A DNA stretch of 34,207 bases, from positions 1 through 34,207 of the forward strand of contig NZ_QKZL01000030.1 of NCBI RefSeq assembly GCF_003253995.1, in the 5' to 3' direction. The stretch comes from Palleronia aestuarii. GTDB lineage: Bacteria > Pseudomonadota > Alphaproteobacteria > Rhodobacterales > Rhodobacteraceae. A model generated the notes under the pieces. It was given only the letters and a program-made list of their open reading frames with translations. It did no database searches and was not told the origin of the DNA. The position numbers and the translations under genes were made by a program. Positions 7,950-15,278 of the stretch are shown here, piece after piece (the first letter of the stretch is position 1; each line of letters starts with the position of its first letter).

Positions 7950-9142
7950 CGTGAAAATTCCTCCCTACGGATGATTGTACTTGGTGTATCGGTCTTGGCC
8001 AACGGCCAGAGACCGGCACGCGCGCCTTCTGTCACGAAGAGCGCGACATGATAGATGAGCCGGCTGAGCGCGACGGGTTGTAATGGCCGCCCTTGCCCAT
8101 CGAGCTGATTGGACCAGCACGGCGCGGAGCCTGCCTGGAAGAAGCGGTCGAAAACGGTCCGCTCGAGCGCCAGCGCCATCTCTGCCGCCTGCGCCTCGCC
8201 CTGCGCGAGGTGGCGCCAGGCATAGTATTTTCCGGCCTCGGTCGCGGGCCAGAGCAGGTGGGACGGCTCCCGAACGGTGCCATCGGCATCGAGCGCATCG
8301 AAGGGTGCGCCTTTCAGCGGGCCCGAACGACCCAACCCATGACGTTCGACAAAGCCGATCATTCGGTCGCCGAGCTCGCGCACCTCTTCGTTGCCACCGA
8401 GATCGGCGTACCGATGGAGCAGCCAGGCCCATTCATACTGGTGTCCCGGCTCGCGGAGGGTTCCGTCAGGTCCCGGCAGGGGATGCAGGTCCGGACCGAC
8501 CCATTCCCGCACCGCGCCTGTCTCCCGATCGATCAGATAGTCGCGCGCTACCGCGACGTAGCGCGTGGCGCGTTCCATCCAGACCGCATCGCGGGTGATC
8601 TCGAAGGCCTGCAGCACTGCCTCGAGCATGTGCATCTGCGGGTTCTGACCGCGGCGCGCGCCGGAACCGGCGCCGTTACGGGCCATTTTGTCGTCTTCCC
8701 ACAAGGCGCCAGTCTCGGGATCGGTCAGCGTCTCGACGAAGGACCAGAGGCTCTCGATCCGGCCCGCAGGTATGAGGTCCGGCGCCGCCTTCGTGAGCGT
8801 CACAAGGGCGAGAAGGACGAAACTATGGTCGTAGGCACGCCGCATTTCACCGTCCGCCGCGACGGACATGCGATATCCGCCCTCCGGATGGCGCAGATGC
8901 GCGTCCAGAAAGCGCCAGGCCCCCACGGCGGCGTCCAGCAGGCGTGGATCGCCCGTTGCCAGATGGAGATGGGCAAGCGCGAAGGCGCACCGCGCCTGCG
9001 TCAGGGTCGTCCGTAAGGCGTCCGAGTCCGGACGGCCCTCGGCATCCACCCACTCCGCCAACCCGCCGTGATGCGGATCCGTAACCACGCGGAGCCATGC
9101 CGGCACGAAGCCGGTGGCGAAAGAGGCGGCCGCGGGAATCAA
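7946..9142 (-). CDS. AGE-family epimerase/isomerase (N-acylglucosamine 2-epimerase superfamily)
   Basis: A 398-residue (alpha/alpha)6-barrel enzyme, the normal length for the family that includes GlcNAc 2-epimerase, mannose isomerase and cellobiose epimerase. The four family histidines are present: His106 (RAYDHSFVL), His171 (RRGQNPQMHMLEA), His234 (REPGHQYEWAWLL) and His365 (RLIYHVALF), as is the N-terminal Arg51 (TQARCAFALA). There is no signal peptide, so it is cytoplasmic. It is coupled by ATGA to both gntR upstream and dctP downstream. Known members act on neutral or N-acetylated sugars; its place in a uronate operon suggests an aldose-ketose or 2-epimerisation step on an imported uronate or mannose-type sugar, but the substrate is not shown by the sequence. 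Confidence 0.85.
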   Translation of the reverse strand: MIPAAASFATGFVPAWLRVVTDPHHGGLAEWVDAEGRPDSDALRTTLTQARCAFALAHLHLATGDPRLLDAAVGAWRFLDAHLRHPEGGYRMSVAADGEMRRAYDHSFVLLALVTLTKAAPDLIPAGRIESLWSFVETLTDPETGALWEDDKMARNGAGSGARRGQNPQMHMLEAVLQAFEITRDAVWMERATRYVAVARDYLIDRETGAVREWVGPDLHPLPGPDGTLREPGHQYEWAWLLHRYADLGGNEEVRELGDRMIGFVERHGLGRSGPLKGAPFDALDADGTVREPSHLLWPATEAGKYYAWRHLAQGEAQAAEMALALERTVFDRFFQAGSAPCWSNQLDGQGRPLQPVALSRLIYHVALFVTEGARAGLWPLAKTDTPSTIIRREEFSR

Positions 9143-9864
9143 ACCGCTGCTCGCAAATTGACGAAATAGCCGGAATGGCTATCGATCAGCTCCGGCAGAT
9201 CGTCGAGCATTTGCCTGAGATGGGTACGCATGGCCGCATCGGCTGCGGTGCTGTCCTGCCGACGGATCGCATCGACGATCGCGCCGTGCTGCTCGATCAG
9301 GAGGCGGCGCGGAAGTTCCCGCGCGGAAAGATGGCGCAGCCGGTCCATCTGTGTCTTCAGCGGCTGTAGGATTTGCCAGGCCGCGGCCTGGCCCGCCGAT
9401 TGCGCCAGGTGAAAATGGAACGCCTCGTCTAGGGCCATGAAGGGCATCGGATCGGGATTGTCGATCTGGCGGCGCTGCTCCTGAAGAAGCCGCGCGCATT
9501 CCTCCAGCATGGCGTCGCTGCGTTCGGTCGTCAGGTTACGCACGACCTCGACCTCGACGGCCTCCCGCACGAAACGGCCAGACATGACGGCATTGAGCTC
9601 GATGCGGCTGACGAAAGTGCCGCGCTGGGGCAGAATGTCGATCAATCCCTCTTCCGCGAGGCGCGCGCAGGCGTCGCTCACCGGTTGCCTGCTCACGCCG
9701 AAGCGGGTGGCGATCTCGGTGCGGAGGATGCGCGAGCCCGGCGCAAGCTCGCCCCGGATGATCTGCACGCGCATGAGGTTGCAAAGCTGAGGGCCGACCG
9801 CCTGACGCGGGTCGATCCGGTCCGCCTTCGGCGTTCCGCGCGATGCCACGTTCGGATCCATCAT
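9139..9864 (-). CDS. GntR-family regulator, FadR/FCD subfamily (uronate operon)
   Basis: A 241-residue regulator. Residues 24-88 form the winged helix (GELAPGSRILRTEIATRFGVSRQPVSDACARLAEEGL region, ending in PQRGTFVS). Residues about 100-225 are an FCD ligand domain, with metal-ligand candidates Asp146 and His150 (LDEAFHFHLA), His193 (EQHGAIVDA) and His215 (HLRQML). Regulators of this group control sugar-acid catabolism and bind the acid or its derivative. It is the first gene of the operon and diverges from uxuA. A near-palindrome sits in its promoter spacer and recurs before uxaC, so it probably represses the whole module and itself. ATG at 9864 follows GGGGAGG. Confidence 0.9.
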   Translation of the reverse strand: MMDPNVASRGTPKADRIDPRQAVGPQLCNLMRVQIIRGELAPGSRILRTEIATRFGVSRQPVSDACARLAEEGLIDILPQRGTFVSRIELNAVMSGRFVREAVEVEVVRNLTTERSDAMLEECARLLQEQRRQIDNPDPMPFMALDEAFHFHLAQSAGQAAAWQILQPLKTQMDRLRHLSARELPRRLLIEQHGAIVDAIRRQDSTAADAAMRTHLRQMLDDLPELIDSHSGYFVNLRAAV

Positions 9865-9885
9865 CGTGCCCGTCCTCCCCGTTCC

Positions 9886-9913
9886 ACTCTATGCCAGCTA
9901 ACATGCTAGTCAA
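9886..9913 (-). promoter_or_regulatory. Promoter of the gntR-AGE-dctPQM operon
   Basis: On the minus strand, TTGACT (complement of 9908-9913) and TAGAGT (complement of 9886-9891) are spaced by 16 bp, giving a fair sigma-70-type promoter 22 bp before the gntR start. The spacer contains the operator-like near-palindrome at 9898-9909, where a bound repressor would block polymerase. No transcription start is known. Confidence 0.5.
9898..9909. promoter_or_regulatory. Operator-like near-palindrome, copy 1 (gntR/uxuA control region)
   Basis: CTAACATGCTAG is palindromic at 10 of 12 positions around a CATG core. The same element, CTAGCATGTCAG, occurs at 14081-14092 before uxaC. Read in matching orientation, both are followed by AG and then CTGGCAT or TTCTGGCAT, so the similarity extends past the palindrome. 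It lies between the divergent gntR and uxuA genes and could serve both. GntR/FCD proteins typically bind short dyads of this kind. Confidence 0.5.
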
Positions 9914-9983
9914 TACAATTCCTCTTCCGCTCGCCGTCGCGGTCGCCCATAATCCGGCAAAGGGCATCAGAGGGAGATAGGCG

Positions 9984-11201
9984 ATGCGGCAGACGTGGCG
10001 TTGGTTCGGGCCGAAGGATCAGGTAAGCCCCGCGGACATGACCCAGGCTGGAGTCGAAGGCGTCGTCTCCGCATTGCACCACATACCCACTGGCACCGCC
10101 TGGAGCGGGGAAGAGATCGCTCAACGCCAGGCCGAGATCGCCCGGCACCCCGACGGGCGCGAAACAGGCCTCGCCTGGGAGGTGGTCGAGAGCATCCCGG
10201 TCTCGGAAGACATCAAGCGGCAGAGCGGCGAATGGCGCAGCCATATCACGGCGTGGCAGGAGAGCTTGCGCAACCTCGCCGCCGCCGGGATCGAGACGGT
10301 GTGCTACAATTTCATGCCCGTGCTCGACTGGACGCGGACCGATCTCGCCTGGCCGCGGCCGAGCGGCGCGACCTGCATGCGGTTCGACCTGATCGACTTC
10401 GCGGCCTTCGACATCCATATCCTGGCCCGACCGGGAGCCGCCGAGAGCTTTCCGGAAGACGTCGCCGAGGCAGCCGCCGTCCGCGCGGCCGAGATCGATG
10501 ACGACCGCAAGGCGGCGCTCGCCCGCAATGTTGTCTTCGGCCTGCCCGGTGCCGCGGAAACCTTCACGATGAAGGACGTGAAGGCCCATCTCGAAGCGTA
10601 TTCCGCGATTTCCGAAGAGATGCTCCGCGGGCATCTCGTGGATTTCCTCGCCGAAGTCGCTCCGGTTGCCGAAGAACTGGGTATGCGGCTCTGCTGTCAT
10701 CCCGACGATCCGCCTTTCCCGCTTCTGGGTCTGCCCCGCGTCGTCTCGACCGAAGCCGATTATCGCGCGATGGTCGAAGCCGTGGACGTTCCCGCCAACG
10801 GCATCACGCTCTGCTCGGGCTCGCTCGGAGCGAGGGCCGACAACGACTTGCCGGGCATGATGGACCGGTTGGGCGACCGCGTGCATTTCCTGCATCTGCG
10901 CAACGTGACGCGAGATGCCGATACACTGCCGTGCTCGTTCTACGAGGCCGAGCATCTGGGCGGGGGCACCGACATGGTCGCGCTCGTGGCCGCGGCGCTG
11001 CGAGAGGAGACGCGCCGCCGCGCAGCCGGCCGCGCCGATCACCAGATCCCGTTCCGCCCCGATCACGGGCAGAACATCCTCGACGATCATGGCAGGAACG
11101 CGCAGCCCGGCTATCCCGCGATCGGGCGATTGCGCGGCCTTGCGGAACTGCGCGGCGTGATCGCCGCGCTGAGCCACGAGCGTCTGGGCCAGTCCGCCTG
11201 A
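9984..11201 (+). CDS. uxuA: Mannonate dehydratase (UxuA)
   Basis: A 405-residue enzyme that dehydrates D-mannonate to 2-keto-3-deoxy-D-gluconate, the last step of the glucuronate isomerase route present here. The N-terminus carries the family signature (MRQTWRWFGPKD, then GVEGVVSALHHIPTG at about 23-37). Metal and active-site blocks are VCYNFMPVLDWTRTD (106-120), CCHPDDPP (237-244), LCSGSLG (276-282), FLHLRN (302-307) and PDHG (359-362). Length agrees with the family (about 395-405). ATG at 9984 follows AGGGAGA. It diverges from gntR and converges on uxuB with 10 bp between the stops. Cytoplasmic; needs a divalent metal in known members. Confidence 0.96.
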   Translation: MRQTWRWFGPKDQVSPADMTQAGVEGVVSALHHIPTGTAWSGEEIAQRQAEIARHPDGRETGLAWEVVESIPVSEDIKRQSGEWRSHITAWQESLRNLAAAGIETVCYNFMPVLDWTRTDLAWPRPSGATCMRFDLIDFAAFDIHILARPGAAESFPEDVAEAAAVRAAEIDDDRKAALARNVVFGLPGAAETFTMKDVKAHLEAYSAISEEMLRGHLVDFLAEVAPVAEELGMRLCCHPDDPPFPLLGLPRVVSTEADYRAMVEAVDVPANGITLCSGSLGARADNDLPGMMDRLGDRVHFLHLRNVTRDADTLPCSFYEAEHLGGGTDMVALVAAALREETRRRAAGRADHQIPFRPDHGQNILDDHGRNAQPGYPAIGRLRGLAELRGVIAALSHERLGQSA

Positions 11202-11229
11202 GGCGGCGCGATCAGCCGGTGGCCGCCTC
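11200..11229. terminator. Hairpin between convergent uxuA and uxuB (bidirectional terminator candidate)
   Basis: GAGGCGGC (11200-11207) pairs perfectly with GCCGCCTC (11222-11229) across a 14-nt loop, spanning both stop codons. A second, smaller perfect dyad CCGCCT-G-AGGCGG (11194-11206) overlaps it. Neither is followed by a T-run, so intrinsic termination would be weak or Rho-assisted. Confidence 0.4.
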
Positions 11230-12636
11230 GGCGGCGGCCTCGGCCCCCTGGGAGCGCAGCCGGCCAAGCGCCAGCGTCAGACCCTCCACCACCTCCGGGC
11301 GGGCCGCGAAGGCGGGCTCAAAAATTTCCTCCAGGGCGAGATAGCGCCGCACAACGTCCTCCTCGGAGGGCGATCCTTCCCAGCATGCGCGCAGACGATC
11401 GGCCAGCGGATCCTTCACCTCGATCGCTTCACCGTCGAGACCGGTGCCGGAGGTGAACTGCATCCAGGCAGCGATCGCGAGAAGGAGGCCGTCCGGGGCG
11501 CGGCCCGCATCGAGGCATTCGCGCACCGTGTCCAGGATCCGCTGCGGCAGTTTCTGCGAGCCGTCCATGGCGATCTGCCAGGTCCGGTGACGGATCGCGG
11601 GATTGGCGAAACGCTCGAGGAGCGTATCCGTGTATTGCGACAGGTCGACCCCGGGCGGCGCCGTCAGGACGGGCGTGATTTCCTGCGCCCAAAGATGCCG
11701 GACATAGCCAGCAAGCGCCGGACGCGCGACCGCATCGGCCATCGTCTCGGCCCCCGCGAGATAACCCAGATAGGCGAGCGAAGAATGCGCGCCGTTCAGG
11801 CACCGCAGCTTCATGTGTTCGTAGGGCGCGACATCCGCGACCATCTCCGCCCCCACGGCGCCGAAATCCGGCCGCGGAGCGCAGAAACTGTCTTCCACGA
11901 CCCATTGCCGGAAGGGCTCGTGCTTCACCGGCGCCGCGTCCCGGTACCCGGTCAGCACCGCGACGTCGTCGACATCGCCCTCGGCCAGGGCCGGAACGAT
12001 GCGGTCGACCATCGTCGAGGGGAAGGATACCTCGGCGGCGATCCAGTCGCGCAGGTCCGCGTCGATCTCCGCCGCGAGATCAAGCACCACGCCGCGCAGC
12101 AACTCGCCGTTCGACGGGATGTTGTCGCAACTCATTACGGTGAAGGGCGGGCGTCCCGCCTTGCGCCGCACATCGAGCGCACGGGTGATGAAGCCCGGCG
12201 CGGAGGCCGGTCGGTCCGGCTCCGCCAGATCCTGCGCGATGTCGGGATGGTCGCGGTTCAACCGTCCCGTCGCGGGGACGTGGCAATAGCCCTTCTCGGT
12301 CACCGTCAGCGTCACCAACTGCGCGGTTTCCAGCGCCGCGAAGAGCGCCTCCGGCGCCTCCGGTGCCACGATCACGTCGGACAGGATCTGCACGTGGCGC
12401 GGCGTCTCGCCTTCGGGGCCGAGTTCCACGGTGGTGTAGGTCCAGTCCTGCGGTCGGAGCGCGTCGCGGGTGCTAGGCGATTTGAGACTGACCCCCACGA
12501 TGCCCCAATCGCCGCCGCCCTCGCGTACGGCCTCCTCGACGAAGAGCGCTCCAAAGGCGCGCCAGAAAGCGCCGAGCCCGAAATGCACGATGCCGGGCGC
12601 CGGAGCAGGACGGGTCCGTTTCAGTTGTTCGCTCAT
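11212..12636 (-). CDS. uxuB: Fructuronate reductase / mannitol dehydrogenase family (UxuB)
   Basis: A 474-residue NAD-dependent long-chain polyol dehydrogenase. It reduces D-fructuronate to D-mannonate between UxaC and UxuA. Residues 15-30 hold the nucleotide-binding start (GIVHFGLGAFWRAFGA), followed by TVTEKGYC (111-118), SCDNIPSNG (169-177), VDRIVP (210-215), QWVVED (244-249) and the catalytic block MKLRCLNGAHSSLAYLG (275-291) with Lys276, Asn281 and His284. The start at 12636 overlaps the uxaC stop by ATGA; a longer open frame upstream is the uxaC antiphase. Mannitol or altronate oxidoreductase activity is possible for the family, but co-transcription with uxaC and closeness to uxuA favour fructuronate. 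Confidence 0.92.
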   Translation of the reverse strand: MSEQLKRTRPAPAPGIVHFGLGAFWRAFGALFVEEAVREGGGDWGIVGVSLKSPSTRDALRPQDWTYTTVELGPEGETPRHVQILSDVIVAPEAPEALFAALETAQLVTLTVTEKGYCHVPATGRLNRDHPDIAQDLAEPDRPASAPGFITRALDVRRKAGRPPFTVMSCDNIPSNGELLRGVVLDLAAEIDADLRDWIAAEVSFPSTMVDRIVPALAEGDVDDVAVLTGYRDAAPVKHEPFRQWVVEDSFCAPRPDFGAVGAEMVADVAPYEHMKLRCLNGAHSSLAYLGYLAGAETMADAVARPALAGYVRHLWAQEITPVLTAPPGVDLSQYTDTLLERFANPAIRHRTWQIAMDGSQKLPQRILDTVRECLDAGRAPDGLLLAIAAWMQFTSGTGLDGEAIEVKDPLADRLRACWEGSPSEEDVVRRYLALEEIFEPAFAARPEVVEGLTLALGRLRSQGAEAAAEAATG

Positions 12637-14039
12637 ATCCCGTAGGCCTTCTTCACGAGGTCGGTCGTCAGCTCTCCCGCCATCTCGTACGCCTCGTCCA
12701 TGCGAATGCGGCCATCTGCGACGAGACTCGCGAGCCAGGCGCAATCGACCCGCCTGGAGACGTCGTGACGCGCCGGGATCGAGCAGAACGCCCGCGTGTC
12801 GTCGTTGAAGCCGGCGGTGTTGTAGATCCCGGCCGTCTCCCCGGTCATCTGGCGGAAACGCATGATCCCCTCCGGACTGTCGAAGAACCACCACGGCGGG
12901 CCCAGGATGAGCGACGGATAGACGCCGGCCAGGGGCGCGAGTTCTCGCGAGAACGTGGTCTCGTCGAGGGTGAAGACGATCATCTTCAGCCCCGGCTCCA
13001 GCCCGACCGCGTCGAGCATCGGGCGGAGTGCATGGACGAATTCTGTCCGTACAGGGATGTCGAACCCCATGTCCCGCCCGTGAAGACGCCGGATCTCGTC
13101 GGAATGGTTGCGGTGAGAGCCGACATGCATCTGCATGGTCATGCCGTCCTCGACGCTCATCCGGGCCATCTCGGTCAGCATCTGGCCCCGGAACGCATCG
13201 GCCTCCTCGGCGCTCGCATCGTTCGCGAGACAGGTCCGAAAGAGCCGTTCGGCCACGTCGGGGTCGAGATTCTCGGTACGGGCCGTGGGATGACCGTGAT
13301 CTGTCGCGGTGGCGCCGCGTTCGCGAAAATACGCGCGGCGCCTGCGATGTGCCTCGAGATAGCCGTCCCACGAGCCGGTATCGCAATCGGTGATCTCGCC
13401 CAACTGCGCGACGTTCTCGCCGAACGCGCCGTGTTCGGGATCGACCGCGGCGTCGGGACGATAGGTCGGAACGACCCGCCCGCCGAGGCCCGCCTCGCGG
13501 ATCCGGTCATGGTGGGAGAGATCGTCGAGCGCGCTGTCGGTGGTTGCCAGGAACTCGATGCCGAAGCGGTCGAAGAGCGCGCGGGGGCGATACTCGGGCT
13601 CGGAAAGCCGCGCCGCGACCTGATCGTAGATCTCGTCAGCCGTGTCCGCGCCGAGCGGCGCCGCGACGCCGAAGACCTCGGCCAGGGCATGGTCGATCCA
13701 GAGCCGCGTGGGGGTCCCCCGAAACAGGTGATAATGCTCCGCGAAGCGACGCCAGATCGTCCGGGGATCCTGCTCCACCGGGGCGCCATCCGCACGCGGA
13801 ACGCCCAGATCGGCAAGCGCCACACCCTGCGAGACCAGCATCCTGAAGATGTAGTGATCCGGCACCACGAAGAGGTGGGCGGGATCGGAAAACGCCGCAT
13901 TCTCGGAGAACCACGCCGGGTCGCAATGACCGTGCGGGCTCAGGATCGGGCGGTTCGCGATCGTGGCGAACAGCTCGCGCGCGATCTCTCGCGTGCGGGC
14001 GTCGGGCGGGAACAATCTGTCCGGGTCGAGTTCTGGCAT
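12633..14039 (-). CDS. uxaC: Uronate (glucuronate) isomerase (UxaC)
   Basis: A 468-residue enzyme of the amidohydrolase superfamily, close to the 470 residues of the E. coli protein. It isomerises D-glucuronate to D-fructuronate, and usually D-galacturonate to D-tagaturonate. The N-terminus matches the family (DPDRLFPPD, then SPHGHCDP at about 34-41 with the first metal-site histidines), as do DHYIFRMLVSQGV and the QMHVGSHRNH block. I start at 14039 because homologues begin near this Met and GGAGGAG lies about 12 nt upstream; in-frame ATGs at 14051 and 14087 are less likely (no spaced ribosome-binding site, and 14087 falls inside the operator copy). First gene of the uxaC-uxuB operon. Confidence 0.94.
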   Translation of the reverse strand: MPELDPDRLFPPDARTREIARELFATIANRPILSPHGHCDPAWFSENAAFSDPAHLFVVPDHYIFRMLVSQGVALADLGVPRADGAPVEQDPRTIWRRFAEHYHLFRGTPTRLWIDHALAEVFGVAAPLGADTADEIYDQVAARLSEPEYRPRALFDRFGIEFLATTDSALDDLSHHDRIREAGLGGRVVPTYRPDAAVDPEHGAFGENVAQLGEITDCDTGSWDGYLEAHRRRRAYFRERGATATDHGHPTARTENLDPDVAERLFRTCLANDASAEEADAFRGQMLTEMARMSVEDGMTMQMHVGSHRNHSDEIRRLHGRDMGFDIPVRTEFVHALRPMLDAVGLEPGLKMIVFTLDETTFSRELAPLAGVYPSLILGPPWWFFDSPEGIMRFRQMTGETAGIYNTAGFNDDTRAFCSIPARHDVSRRVDCAWLASLVADGRIRMDEAYEMAGELTTDLVKKAYGI

Positions 14040-14080
14040 GGGTCCGTACATCTCCTCCGTCAATGACGCCCCTGTTACGG

Positions 14081-14092
14081 CTAGCATGTCAG
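14081..14092. promoter_or_regulatory. Operator-like near-palindrome, copy 2 (upstream of uxaC)
   Basis: CTAGCATGTCAG lies about 40 bp upstream of the chosen uxaC start and repeats the element at 9898-9909 (CTAGCATGTTAG on the minus strand, one base different). Its presence before both transcription units suggests one regulator, most simply the GntR/FCD protein encoded at 9139-9864. Confidence 0.5.
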
Positions 14093-14501
14093 TTCTGGCA
14101 TGTCGATGTCGAGCAGTTACCGTGGCCGGGGGGATCGTGCGTTCAGCCGATTGGTCTAAGCCGGTTGGCCAATAACCAACGGAGATGCAGCCTAAGCATG
14201 ACGTTTAGTTCGGCCACCGCCAATCGGTGACGATCGTTGCTCGTGCCGTAATGCTGCACTTTCGCTGCGCCGTAGGACGGTCCGACGGTGGAAAGTTGAC
14301 GTGAGAAGGTGCTTACGACGCAAGCCTGAGCTTCCGCGCGGAAGTCTGTGCGACCACCTTGCTGCTGCCTGAAGCCTTGGGTCCGGCGACGAGGAAAACG
14401 CCGCCGATCCTTATTAGCCCAACTTCCCGCGCGGTCCGCTAAGTACCTCGAGGCCGCCTTGCCAGATACCTAGAGTCCCTCGTCGCGGCATTACCTTAGG
14501 G
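14093..14501. other. Intergenic region without a gene; contains a perfect 14-bp palindrome
   Basis: About 410 bp between the uxaC control region and the end of frcA. I see no open frame with family resemblance and no RNA gene. It holds one perfect palindrome, CTTCCGCGCGGAAG, at 14331-14344, that is not obviously tied to a neighbouring promoter. The region may contain a decayed gene but too little remains to tell. Confidence 0.45.
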
Positions 14502-15278
14502 TCAGGCGGCCCGTGGCTCGTCGGGCTCCTTCGCACCCGTCATGAAGGCCACGGCATCCGACATGCTGTACTTCTTCGGATCGATCACGCAGAGGCGCCG
14601 GCCAAGACGGTGAACGTGGATCCGGTCGGCCAGCTCGAAGACATGGGGCATGTTGTGACTGATCAGGATGATCGGAATGCCCCTCTTCTTGACGTCCTGG
14701 ATGAGTTCTAGCACACGCCGGCTCTCCTTGACGCCGAGGGCCGCCGTCGGCTCGTCGAGAATGATGACCTTCGATCCGAAGGCCGCCGCACGCGCCACCG
14801 CGACGCCCTGCCTTTGCCCACCTGACAAGGTTTCGACGGGCTGCGAGATGTTCTGGATGGTCATCAGCCCCAGGTCCGACAGCTTCTGTCGGGCAAAGTC
14901 CTCCATCGCGGCGCGGTCGAGTTGGCGCAGGTACTTGCCCATGAACCCCTTCTTCCGGATCTCCCGGCCCATGAACATGTTGTCGGTGATCGACAGCGCG
15001 GGCGACATGGCCAGCGTCTGGTAAACGGTCTCGATCCCGGCCACGCGCCCGTCATTGGGCGAAGTGAACTGGACCTGTCTGCCCTCGATGTAGATTTCGC
15101 CCTCATCGGCCGTGACAGCCCCCGACAACGCCTTGATCAGAGTCGATTTTCCTGCACCGTTGTCGCCGATCACGGCGAGAATCTCGCCCGGATAGAGCTC
15201 GAAATCGCAATGATCCAGAGCCGTTACCTTGCCATAGCGTTTGGTCAGGTTTTTTGCGGAGAGAACTGGCTCGGTCAT
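14502..15278 (-). CDS. frcA: Sugar ABC transporter ATP-binding protein, FrcA-like
   Basis: A 258-residue single-domain ATPase of the CUT2 (ribose/fructose) group. It has Walker A GDNGAGKST (38-46), Q-loop YQTL around 86, signature LSGGQRQGV (151-159), Walker B VIILDEPTAALG (171-182) and switch His208. Most CUT2 ATPases are two tandem domains of about 500 residues; the half-size form with ALGVKE after Walker B is typical of FrcA of fructose-type importers in alphaproteobacteria. The start at 15278 is chosen for the ATGA overlap with frcC; an upstream in-frame Met at 15299 lies inside frcC. Acts at the inner membrane face. Confidence 0.88.
   Translation of the reverse strand: MTEPVLSAKNLTKRYGKVTALDHCDFELYPGEILAVIGDNGAGKSTLIKALSGAVTADEGEIYIEGRQVQFTSPNDGRVAGIETVYQTLAMSPALSITDNMFMGREIRKKGFMGKYLRQLDRAAMEDFARQKLSDLGLMTIQNISQPVETLSGGQRQGVAVARAAAFGSKVIILDEPTAALGVKESRRVLELIQDVKKRGIPIILISHNMPHVFELADRIHVHRLGRRLCVIDPKKYSMSDAVAFMTGAKEPDEPRAA

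Noticed and set aside
9906-11267. 453-codon open frame on the minus strand opposite uxuA
   Set aside because: It is the antisense shadow of a clear UxuA gene; stop-free antisense frames are common at this GC content and the translation is arginine-rich with no family pattern.
11212-13386. 724-codon frame suggesting an extended or fused UxuB
   Set aside because: The first 250 codons overlap uxaC out of phase and have no family match; ATG at 12636 has the ATGA overlap and the proper UxuB N-terminus.
12765-14066. 433-codon open frame on the plus strand opposite uxaC
   Set aside because: Fully contained in uxaC, which has strong family motifs; no ribosome-binding site or recognisable domain.
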